From Oscillospiraceae bacterium (GTDB lineage: Bacteria > Bacillota > Clostridia > Oscillospirales > Acutalibacteraceae), in assembly GCA_031283835.1 (NCBI GenBank), contig JAITBA010000135.1, positions 1 to 10,677 on the forward strand: 10,677 bases of DNA. The letters are read 5' to 3'. Position numbers and translations under genes: made by a program. Each line of letters begins with the position of its first letter. Within the stretch, counting starts at the first letter, position 1. The notes beneath the pieces are model-generated. The model ran no database searches. It had not been told where the DNA came from and was given only the letters and a program-made list of their open reading frames with translations. Positions 1 to 5,630 of the stretch are shown in pieces.

Positions 1-205
1 TGGCAACAACCTTGCCCGCCACATGCGCTAGTTCGCGGGTGAGCACCCCCGCCCCCGGCCCGACGGCGAGCCCGCCGCAGGGTGGGGGGGCCCCGCAAAG
101 CGCCGCCATGCGCGGGCACACCGCGGGGTCGATCAGAAACTTTTGCCCCAGCTTTTCAGAAAAGCGGAAGCCGTGTTTTTGCAGCAGCGCGAGGTCTTGG
201 TTCAT
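1..205 (-). CDS. rsmA: 16S rRNA (adenine1518/1519-N6)-dimethyltransferase RsmA (KsgA), N-terminal part
   Basis: Only the first 68 codons are in the window; the gene runs off the left edge. RsmA uses S-adenosylmethionine to dimethylate two adjacent adenines in the 3' terminal hairpin of 16S rRNA during late 30S assembly. The visible protein has the family's opening pattern: a Lys-His-Gly-Phe-Arg-Phe-Ser stretch at residues 10-16, a Leu-Gly-Gln-Lys-Phe-Leu-Ile-Asp block at 19-26, and the SAM-binding motif I (GLAVGPGAGVLTREL) at about 45-59. The ATG at 205-203 follows an AAAGGA ribosome site 5 nt upstream. Two positions look off-consensus: Lys22 where GQNF usually has Asn, and Ala47 where motif I usually has Glu. 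The gene lies 120 bp downstream of purF in the same direction, with no clear promoter of its own, so cotranscription with purF is possible. The family call is confident; activity cannot be judged from a fragment. Confidence 0.9.
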   Translation of the reverse strand, partial: MNQDLALLQKHGFRFSEKLGQKFLIDPAVCPRMAALCGAPPPCGGLAVGPGAGVLTRELAHVAGKVVA

Positions 206-231
206 GTGATTCCTTTGCTAGGCCGCGTGCG

Positions 232-269
232 GCAGCCCCCACAACGGCGTGCGGGGGCTGCGCTTTTTT
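232..269 (+). terminator. Intrinsic terminator-like hairpin, plus-strand orientation
   Basis: A 9-bp perfect GC-rich stem (GCAGCCCCC at 232-240 with GGGGGCTGC at 253-261, 12-nt loop) is followed on the plus strand by GC and six T (264-269). On the minus strand, the direction of purF and rsmA, the A-tract comes before the hairpin and no T-tract follows, so it does not look like a purF terminator. A second small hairpin (GCCG/CGGC, 222-233) overlaps its 5' arm by two bases, so the two cannot form together. Orientation is seen directly; function is inferred. Confidence 0.5.
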
Positions 270-325
270 CTTTGCCCGGACAAAAAACCCGCGCAAATTC
301 AACGCAAATGCCATGTGGAACTCTG

Positions 326-1768
326 CTATAGCGGTCGCTCAAACTTGCTTTTTAGTGGACCGTTGGGGATGCGCACGGGGTATTCGCCGCTGAAGCAGGC
401 GTTGCAGTAGCCTTGCTTGGGACGCACGAGCTTGCGCAGTTCCTCGACAGGGAGAAAACCCACACTGTTGGCGCCAATGGCCTGGGCAATGGCGCCGTAA
501 TCTTTGTATTGGTTGGCAATCAATTGCTCACGGTTGTCGATGTCGGTGCCAAAATAGCAGGGGTAGCGCAGGGGCGGGGCGGCGCTCATCACATGCACCT
601 CGGCGGCGCCGGCATCGCGCAGCAGGCGCACGGTGCGGGCGGTGGTGGTGCCGCGCACAATGGAATCGTCCACCATCACCACGCGCTTGCCCTTGACAAC
701 CGCCGGCACGGGGTTGAGTTTGATGCGCACGCTATTGGAGCGGTCGCTCTGGTTGGGCTGGATGAAGGTGCGGGCGATGTATTTGTTTTTGATTAGGCCA
801 ATGGCGTAGGGGATGCCGCTTTGCTTGGAGTAGCCAATGGCGGCATCAAGTCCGCTGTCGGGCACGCCAATCACCACGTCCGCGTCCACCGGGTATTCCA
901 TTGCGAGGATTTTGCCCGCGTTTTCGCGGCTGATATGTACGGAATTGCCGTCGATCTGGCTGTCGGGGCGGGCAAAATAGATGTATTCGAAGATGCACAT
1001 GTGCCGGCGCCGGGTTGGATCCACATAGGTTCCGATGGCGCGCAGGCCGTCTTGGTCAATCACAACAATTTCGCCGGGGAGAAGATCGCGCAGAAATTTT
1101 GCACCCACGGTGTCGAGCGCGCAGCTCTCGGAGGCCACGACAAAGCTATCGCCGATGGTGCCGACGCACAGGGGCCGAAAGCCCAGCGGGTCGCGGCAAG
1201 CAATGAGTTTTTGGCTGCTCATCATGACGAGGCTAAAGGCGCCCTCGAGGGCCAGCATGGCGCGGCTCACGGCATCCTCGATGCTCTTGCTTTTCAGGCG
1301 CTCCCGGGTGATGGCGTAGGCGATTACTTCGGTGTCGCTGGTGGTGTGGAAGATGCAGCCGTCCATCTCGTATTGGCGGCGCAGTTCCCCTGCGTTGGTG
1401 AGGTTGCCGTTGTGGGCCAGCACGAGCGAACCGTTGGAATGGTTCACATGAATGGGCTGCGCGTTGCGGCTGGAGTTGCCGCCGGTGGTGCCGTAGCGCA
1501 CATGACCCACGGCCATTTTTCCGTGCCCCAGGCCCGCAAGCACATCTTTTGTGAACACGTCGTTGACCAGGCCTTTGGATTTGTAGCCCGTGGGCACGCC
1601 TCGGTCGCTGACGAAGATGCCGCAGCTTTCTTGCCCGCGGTGCTGCAGGGCAAACAGCCCATAATAGACCGCCGCCGCCACGTCAATGTCGTCGCTGTTG
1701 CGATAAATCCCAAACACGCCGCATTCTTCGTGCAGCTTTTGCCCGCAAAATTCTTCGCCGTCTAGCAT
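326..1768 (-). CDS. purF: Amidophosphoribosyltransferase (glutamine PRPP amidotransferase) PurF
   Basis: First committed step of purine synthesis: PRPP plus glutamine gives 5-phosphoribosylamine. The protein has 480 residues, the usual family length. The N-terminal Ntn-hydrolase glutaminase domain (about 16-240) would begin at Cys16 in the ECGVFGIY motif after removal of a 15-residue propeptide. The phosphoribosyltransferase domain carries the PRPP motif VVMVDDSIVRGTT at 363-375. Four cysteines (258, 404, 455, 458) sit where the Bacillus-type enzyme binds its [4Fe-4S] cluster, the last two in CNACFSGEYP, so this is the oxygen-sensitive, propeptide-processed form. The ATG follows a strong GGAGG. 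The gene starts 46 bp after the purC stop with no terminator between, consistent with an operon. The next gene downstream is rsmA rather than purM or purN. Confidence 0.97.
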   Translation of the reverse strand: MLDGEEFCGQKLHEECGVFGIYRNSDDIDVAAAVYYGLFALQHRGQESCGIFVSDRGVPTGYKSKGLVNDVFTKDVLAGLGHGKMAVGHVRYGTTGGNSSRNAQPIHVNHSNGSLVLAHNGNLTNAGELRRQYEMDGCIFHTTSDTEVIAYAITRERLKSKSIEDAVSRAMLALEGAFSLVMMSSQKLIACRDPLGFRPLCVGTIGDSFVVASESCALDTVGAKFLRDLLPGEIVVIDQDGLRAIGTYVDPTRRRHMCIFEYIYFARPDSQIDGNSVHISRENAGKILAMEYPVDADVVIGVPDSGLDAAIGYSKQSGIPYAIGLIKNKYIARTFIQPNQSDRSNSVRIKLNPVPAVVKGKRVVMVDDSIVRGTTTARTVRLLRDAGAAEVHVMSAAPPLRYPCYFGTDIDNREQLIANQYKDYGAIAQAIGANSVGFLPVEELRKLVRPKQGYCNACFSGEYPVRIPNGPLKSKFERPL

Positions 1769-1814
1769 AGAACCTCCGTTATTAAAGACGCTCTTGGCTG
1801 GTTATATTGTTTTT

Positions 1815-2669
1815 TTAAGAAAAAGAAGTGATTTTTTTTGCGCATGCCGCGTAGAGCGCGGCTGTTTTTTTTGCGACTTCGGCGGGCAATTCCGGCGCGG
1901 GTTCCACACCGTCGAGCTTGTTGCTGATGAGCCAATCGCGCACGAACTGCTTGTCGTAGCTTTGGGGCGCGGTGCCGACGCTGTAGGCGGCGGCGTCCCA
2001 GAAGCGGCTGCTGTCGGGGGTAAAAATTTCGTCGGCCAGCACCAGATTGCCTTGCGCGTCCAGGCCGAATTCCAGTTTGGTATCGGCAATGAGGATGCCC
2101 TGCCGCGCGGCGTAATCGTAGGCACGCTGGTAGAGCGCCAAGCAGATGGCCTGCACATTTTTGCTCAGTTCTTGGCCCAGCGCGCTATCGAGCGCTGCCA
2201 GCGGAAGGTAAACGTCGTGGCCCTCGGCGGCTTTGGTGCTGGGGGTGATGATGGGGCTGGCCAGCTTTTGCGCCAGCTGATAATCGCCCTCGATTTTTTG
2301 CCCGCAAAAGGGTTCGCCCGCCTGATAAGCCTTCCACATGTTGCCAAACACGTAGCCGCGGATGATAAACTCAAAGGGCAGCATCTTGAGTTTTTTTACG
2401 AGAACGGTTCGGTCTTCGTAGTCGCTCGCGTTTTTGCTAAACAGCGTGGGCATGTCCTTCAAGTCCGTAGAAATCAGGTGGTTTGGCACAATGTCTTTTG
2501 TCAGGCCAAACCAAAAATTCGAGATACGGTTGAGCGCCGCGCCCTTGCCCGCAATGGGCGTGGGCAAAATCACATCAAAGGCCGAAATGCGGTCTGTCGT
2601 CACAATCACAAGCTGCTGCTCATCCACATCAAAAACGTCGCGCACCTTGCCGCTGATTATTTTTTGCAT
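1815..2669 (-). CDS. purC: Phosphoribosylaminoimidazole-succinocarboxamide synthase (SAICAR synthetase) PurC
   Basis: Joins CAIR and aspartate using ATP to make SAICAR, the step after PurE. The protein has 284 residues, the longer PurC subtype (many bacterial PurC proteins are near 240). Recognisable motifs in order are GKVRD at 7-11, DRISAFDV at 26-33, the conserved FEFIIRGYVFG region near 99-109, DTKLEFG at 196-202 and DEIFTPDSSRFW at 213-224, covering the ATP and substrate sites. I chose the ATG at 2669-2667, which sits 7 nt from a GGAGG; a TTG one codon earlier is in frame but only 4 nt from it. The gene starts 50 bp after purE. The purE-purC gap contains a long A/T run but no terminator hairpin. 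Confidence 0.96.
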   Translation of the reverse strand: MQKIISGKVRDVFDVDEQQLVIVTTDRISAFDVILPTPIAGKGAALNRISNFWFGLTKDIVPNHLISTDLKDMPTLFSKNASDYEDRTVLVKKLKMLPFEFIIRGYVFGNMWKAYQAGEPFCGQKIEGDYQLAQKLASPIITPSTKAAEGHDVYLPLAALDSALGQELSKNVQAICLALYQRAYDYAARQGILIADTKLEFGLDAQGNLVLADEIFTPDSSRFWDAAAYSVGTAPQSYDKQFVRDWLISNKLDGVEPAPELPAEVAKKTAALYAACAKKITSFS

Positions 2670-2719
2670 CAAAATTCCTCCTGCATATGGGTTTTAAAAA
2701 AATTTTTTGCGAATTAAAA

Positions 2720-3217
2720 TTATACGTTGAGAAGGGTTTGCAGCTGCGCGTCTTTGGCTAGCACGCCGTTGGCCATTTGCTCACGCAGCTTTGCGAGTTT
2801 TTGCGCCAGCGCGGCGTCTTCGACCGCGAGGATTTGCGCGGCCAGCATGGCGGCGTTGTAGGCACCGTTGACCGCCACGGTGGCCACCGGGATGCCTTGC
2901 GGCATTTGCACGGTAGAAAGCAGCGCGTCCAGGCCGTCGAAGTGCGGGCCCTTCACGGGGAGGCCAATGACCGGCAGCGTGGTTTGCGCGGCGATGGCGC
3001 CCGCTAGGTGCGCGGCCATACCCGCCGCCGCGATGATGACCCCAAAACCATTCGCGCGCGCCTGTTTGGAAAAAATCGCGGCTTCCGCAGGGGTGCGGTG
3101 CGCGGAATACACATGTGCTTCATAGGGGATACCCAGTTCCCCCAGCAGGCTGATGGCCGGACGGATGGTGTCTAGGTCGCTGATACTGCCCATGAGCACG
3201 GCAATTTTTTTTGGCAT
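2720..3217 (-). CDS. purE: N5-carboxyaminoimidazole ribonucleotide mutase PurE (class I)
   Basis: Converts N5-CAIR to CAIR in purine synthesis, feeding PurC directly. The protein has 165 residues, normal for the single-domain family. The N-terminal MGS-x-SD phosphate-binding motif is at 9-14, the catalytic-loop SAHRTP at 38-43 (His40 equivalent to the class I catalytic histidine), AAHLAG at 68-73 and the QMPQGIPVATVAV segment at 104-116. SAHRTP and AAHL mark it as class I rather than class II, which has SAHKT. Small departures are Leu15 where many homologues have Trp after SD, and Met67 and Ala72 where AGGAAHLPG is typical. The start is the ATG at 3217 with AAGGA upstream. The frame stays open back into the 5S terminator, but that part is not coding. 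It is first in purE-purC-purF; I see no convincing promoter in its 126-bp leader. Confidence 0.95.
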   Translation of the reverse strand: MPKKIAVLMGSISDLDTIRPAISLLGELGIPYEAHVYSAHRTPAEAAIFSKQARANGFGVIIAAAGMAAHLAGAIAAQTTLPVIGLPVKGPHFDGLDALLSTVQMPQGIPVATVAVNGAYNAAMLAAQILAVEDAALAQKLAKLREQMANGVLAKDAQLQTLLNV

Positions 3218-3343
3218 AATCAAATTTCCTTTCGAAAAATTAATTTTTTGCAAACACCACGCCGTCGCAATGCCGGGGCGGGGGAGGAGCCAGCTTTTTT
3301 GGCGGAATTTGTTTGTGCCGGCAACGGCACGGCGGCGAACCCT
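3218..3343 (-). promoter_or_regulatory. purE leader region, function unclear
   Basis: This gap between the 5S terminator and purE should hold the pur operon promoter. I see no good sigma-A promoter and no guanine riboswitch core. It contains a perfect 14-bp A/T palindrome (AAAAATTAATTTTT, 3235-3248) just upstream of the ribosome site, and a 6-bp GTGCCG/CGGCAC hairpin with a 4-nt loop (3315-3330). Either could be a protein or RNA control site, but nothing beyond the symmetry supports this. Confidence 0.3.
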
Positions 3344-3380
3344 CAAAAAATACAACCCGCCATCCTGTTGGATGACGGGT
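3344..3380 (-). terminator. Intrinsic terminator of the 5S rRNA gene
   Basis: On the minus strand an 11-bp stem (ACCCGTCATCC with GGATGGCGGGT, one G-T pair, AACA loop; plus coordinates 3355-3380) begins 6 nt after the 5S terminal helix. It is followed by TGTA and a TTTTTT run (3350-3345). This is a textbook Rho-independent terminator placed to end the 5S transcript. Confidence 0.9.
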
Positions 3381-3386
3381 GTTGGT

Positions 3387-3502
3387 GTCGGCACCGACTT
3401 ATTTTCCCGGGCGGTCGCCCGCCAAGTATCTTCAGCACGAATGAGCTTAACTACCGTGTTCGGGATGGGAACGGGTGGAGCCTCACCGTCATAAGCACCG
3501 AC
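3387..3502 (-). rRNA. rrf: 5S ribosomal RNA
   Basis: About 116 nt on the minus strand. The hallmark 5S segments are present: CCCGTTCCCATCCCGAACAC near the middle of the 5' half, followed by AGTTAAGC, then a domain with GGCGGGCGACCGCCCG. The ends close an 8-bp terminal helix (GTCGGTGC at 3502-3495 with GTGCCGAC at 3394-3387, two wobble pairs), which sets the boundaries to within a base or two. It stands alone: oadB lies upstream and purE downstream, with no 23S or 16S sequence in the window. It has its own promoter and terminator and so forms a monocistronic unit. The 5S binds uL18, uL5 and bL25 in the 50S central protuberance. Confidence 0.96.
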
Positions 3503-3507
3503 TGTGA

Positions 3508-3527
3508 AGGTAGCGCGCTTGCGCTGC
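3508..3527 (-). other. Hairpin in the 5S precursor leader
   Basis: On the minus strand GGCAGCGC and GCGCTACC can form an 8-bp stem with one C-A mismatch and a 4-nt loop, ending a few bases before the 5S 5' end. It may help pre-5S folding or processing (RNase M5 in Firmicutes), which is inference. Confidence 0.45.
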
Positions 3528-3542
3528 CCTCAACGCTTATTT

Positions 3543-3571
3543 ATTATAGCAGGTATTTCGCAACAAGTCAA
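3543..3571 (-). promoter_or_regulatory. Sigma-A promoter of the 5S rRNA gene
   Basis: TTGACT (-35, 3571-3566), a 17-bp spacer and TATAAT (-10, 3548-3543) on the minus strand. This is 11 of 12 matches to consensus with ideal spacing. The start point is predicted at about 3536, giving a leader of about 34 nt before the 5S. Upstream lie two A-tracts (on plus, T runs at 3574-3580 and 3585-3590) about 11 bp apart, typical of a curved or UP-type element at rRNA promoters. Confidence 0.9.
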
Positions 3572-3675
3572 GCTTTTTTTGCAATTTTTTGCGATTTGCT
3601 TATTTTGATAAAAACACAGACATATTGCTTATATTTTTGGCGGTTATGCAATGGGGGACCCGGCGCAATGGGGGC

Positions 3676-4866
3676 TTATTGAAAAATAAGGAGAAGAAAA
3701 CCGGCCATGACGGCGGAACCAATGACGCCAGCCACGTTGGGGCCCATGGCGTGCATGAGCAGGTAGTTGCCGGGGCGGTACTTTGCGCCCTCGCGCTGCG
3801 CCACGCGCGCGGCCATGGGCACGGCCGAAACGCCCGCCGCACCAATCAGGGGGTTCACCTTGCCCTTGGTGAGCCAGTACATCAGCTTGCCCAGCAGCAC
3901 ACCGCCCGCCGTGGAAAAGCTAAACGCCACAAGCCCCAAGCCAATGATCATCAAGGTTTCTAGTTGCAAAAAATCGGTGCCGACGGTGGTCGCGCCCACA
4001 CTCACGCCCAACAGGATTGTGACGATATTCATCAGCGTGTTTTGCGCGGTGTCGCTCAGGCGTTCGGTCACGCCGCACTCGCGCAGCAGGTTACCAAACA
4101 TCAGCATGCCCAGCAGGGGTGCGACGCTTGGCAAAATGAACACCGTGAGCACCAGCACCACCACCGGGAAGAGGATGCGCTCGGTTTTGGTTGCCTTGCG
4201 CACCTGCTTCATTTCGACTTGCCGCTCTTTTTCGGTGGTGAGCAGGCGCATGATGGGCGGCTGGATGAACGGGATGAGGGCCATGTAGCTATAGGCGGCA
4301 ATGGCGACGCTGCCCACAAGACGCGGGGCCAGCTTGCCGGTGAGCCAAATAGCGGTGGGGCCGTCTGCGCCGCCAATGATGGCAATGGCCGCCGCCTCGA
4401 GCGAGGGGAACCCCAGCACATGGGCAAGCACAAAAGCTATCACAATGCCCAACTGTGCCGCCGCGCCCAGCAGCAGGCTCGAAGGGTTGGCCAACAGCGG
4501 GCCAAAGTCCGTCATTGCGCCGATACCCAGGAAAATCAGGCAGGGGAATACAGAGCTTTTTACGCCCAAATAGAAGAACCGCAGCAGACCCATTTCGTAC
4601 CAATGGGCGCCCGGTTGCGCGTTGTTTGGGTCGAACAGGCCGACAGCGTCGTTAAACAGCTCCACGCCCGGCAAATTCACCAGCAGCATGCCAAAGGCGA
4701 TGGGCACCAGCAGCAGCGGTTCGCAATTTTTAAAAATCGCGAAGTACAGCAGCACAAACGCCAGTGCGATCATCACCAAATTTTGCCAGTGAAACGCGCC
4801 GCCGGCAAACAGTTGCGCCACGCCGGAGGATTCCCACAACCCCCGCAAAATATCCAATAAATTCAT
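3676..4866 (-). CDS. oadB: Na+-translocating (oxaloacetate) decarboxylase, beta subunit OadB
   Basis: Integral membrane subunit that decarboxylates carboxybiotin and couples this to Na+ export. The protein has 396 residues with many hydrophobic segments, within the OadB/MmdB/GcdB family range. Signature motifs are GGADGPTAIW at 165-174, containing the conserved Asp168 equivalent to the Na+-linked Asp of OadB, NPLIGAAGVSAVP at 338-350, and the C-terminal HAMGPNVAGVIGSAV at 372-386. The ATG has an AAGGAGG site 4 nt upstream. It starts 22 bp after the biotin carrier stop and is last in the operon. No clear terminator follows; the next feature is the 5S promoter about 105 bp on. The beta family is shared by oxaloacetate, methylmalonyl-CoA and glutaconyl-CoA pumps, so the substrate is set by the alpha subunit. 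Confidence 0.95.
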   Translation of the reverse strand: MNLLDILRGLWESSGVAQLFAGGAFHWQNLVMIALAFVLLYFAIFKNCEPLLLVPIAFGMLLVNLPGVELFNDAVGLFDPNNAQPGAHWYEMGLLRFFYLGVKSSVFPCLIFLGIGAMTDFGPLLANPSSLLLGAAAQLGIVIAFVLAHVLGFPSLEAAAIAIIGGADGPTAIWLTGKLAPRLVGSVAIAAYSYMALIPFIQPPIMRLLTTEKERQVEMKQVRKATKTERILFPVVVLVLTVFILPSVAPLLGMLMFGNLLRECGVTERLSDTAQNTLMNIVTILLGVSVGATTVGTDFLQLETLMIIGLGLVAFSFSTAGGVLLGKLMYWLTKGKVNPLIGAAGVSAVPMAARVAQREGAKYRPGNYLLMHAMGPNVAGVIGSAVMAGFLLLIFQ

Positions 4867-4888
4867 TTGGCCTCCTTGATAATAACGG

Positions 4889-5290
4889 CTACAGCACCAG
4901 CAGCACTTCGTCTGTGCTGATGGAGGCGCCCTTCTGTGTGAGGATTTGCTTCACAACGCCGTCGGCGGGCGCGACGATTTCGTTTTCCATTTTCATGGCT
5001 TCGAACACCAGCAGCACCTGCCCGGCCTTCACGCTCTCGCCCACCGTCACCGCGATGGAAACAATGCTGCCCGGCATGGGCGCGAGCACTTTTTGCCCCT
5101 GCGACACCTGCGGTGCGGTTTCGTCGCTTTGCCGGTTGTTGGCAGAGACCTGCGTGTTGGGCGCCGGGGCGTTTTGCGCCGAAGGCGGCGGGCCCGCCGC
5201 GGGCACGGGTGTTATGGAGATGAGTTCCGCGGCGCTTTCGGTCACGTCTACTTCATAATTTTTTTTGTTGAGGGTAATGATGTATTTCAT
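4889..5290 (-). CDS. Biotin carboxyl carrier subunit of the Na+ decarboxylase
   Basis: Carries carboxybiotin from the alpha subunit's carboxyltransferase site to OadB in the membrane. The protein has 133 residues: a short N-terminal segment (1-27) resembling the lead-in of decarboxylase and BCCP-type carriers, a Pro/Ala-rich flexible linker (about 28-63), and a C-terminal biotinyl domain (about 66-133) with the EAMKME motif at 97-102, Lys100 being the biotinylation site. The start ATG overlaps the oadG stop by 4 bp (ATGA), and GGAGG lies 7 nt upstream inside oadG, implying translational coupling. In Klebsiella-type OadA this domain is fused to the alpha subunit's C-terminus; here it is separate, like the carrier of methylmalonyl-CoA decarboxylase (MmdC). 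No biotin ligase gene is in the window. Confidence 0.94.
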   Translation of the reverse strand: MKYIITLNKKNYEVDVTESAAELISITPVPAAGPPPSAQNAPAPNTQVSANNRQSDETAPQVSQGQKVLAPMPGSIVSIAVTVGESVKAGQVLLVFEAMKMENEIVAPADGVVKQILTQKGASISTDEVLLVL

Positions 5291-5628
5291 GGGGCATCCT
5301 CCGCAAGCAATTTGATGCTGTTGAATTGCAAATGATTGAGCGGGATTTCGCTCTGTGCCGCCACAATGGCCATGAGGAGGGCGGCGGTTTGTTCGTCTGT
5401 GTTGGTGAGTTTGACTTCGGCCGCCTGCGCGGGCTTTGCGGGGAGGGGGAACTCTTGTGCCGCGGGTGCCGAAGATGAGGCGTCCGCCGCGGGTGCGAAG
5501 AAAGAAATCGCTTTTGAAAGCAAGGTGATAAGCAGAGACAGCAGCGTCAGGGTGAGCAGCACAACTGCTATGCCGGCGATGGCGTAGAGCACGGACTGCG
5601 TGACGGTAAAATCTGTGACTTTTGGCAT
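5287..5628 (-). CDS. oadG: Na+-translocating decarboxylase gamma subunit, OadG family
   Basis: Small membrane anchor that holds the peripheral alpha subunit to the beta subunit. The protein has 113 residues: one strongly hydrophobic helix at about 12-42, an Ala/Pro-rich linker (about 46-70), and a C-terminal segment starting near DEQTAALLMAIVAAQSEIP that resembles the helix following the linker in OadG-type proteins. The start is the ATG at 5628 with a GGAGG site 7 nt upstream, inside the end of oadA; the oadA stop is only 2 nt away. The family is defined mostly by size, topology and position, so the context (between the alpha subunit and the biotin carrier) carries much of the weight. Confidence 0.85.
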   Translation of the reverse strand: MPKVTDFTVTQSVLYAIAGIAVVLLTLTLLSLLITLLSKAISFFAPAADASSSAPAAQEFPLPAKPAQAAEVKLTNTDEQTAALLMAIVAAQSEIPLNHLQFNSIKLLAEDAP

Positions 5629-5630
5629 GG

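Noticed and set aside
821..1765. Long plus-strand open frame (about 314 codons) opposite purF
   Set aside because: It lies wholly antisense to a well-supported purF, has low-complexity His/Ala/Gly-rich content and no ribosome site; it is a codon-bias shadow.
1794..2717. Plus-strand open frame (about 307 codons) opposite purC
   Set aside because: Antisense shadow of purC; no credible start signal or recognisable domain.
3218..3394. 59-codon N-terminal extension of PurE
   Set aside because: It would translate the end of the 5S gene and its terminator; family length, start and ribosome site all fit the ATG at 3217.
3964..4860. Long plus-strand open frame opposite oadB
   Set aside because: The Gln/His-rich translation mirrors hydrophobic codons of a membrane protein on the other strand; no family resemblance.
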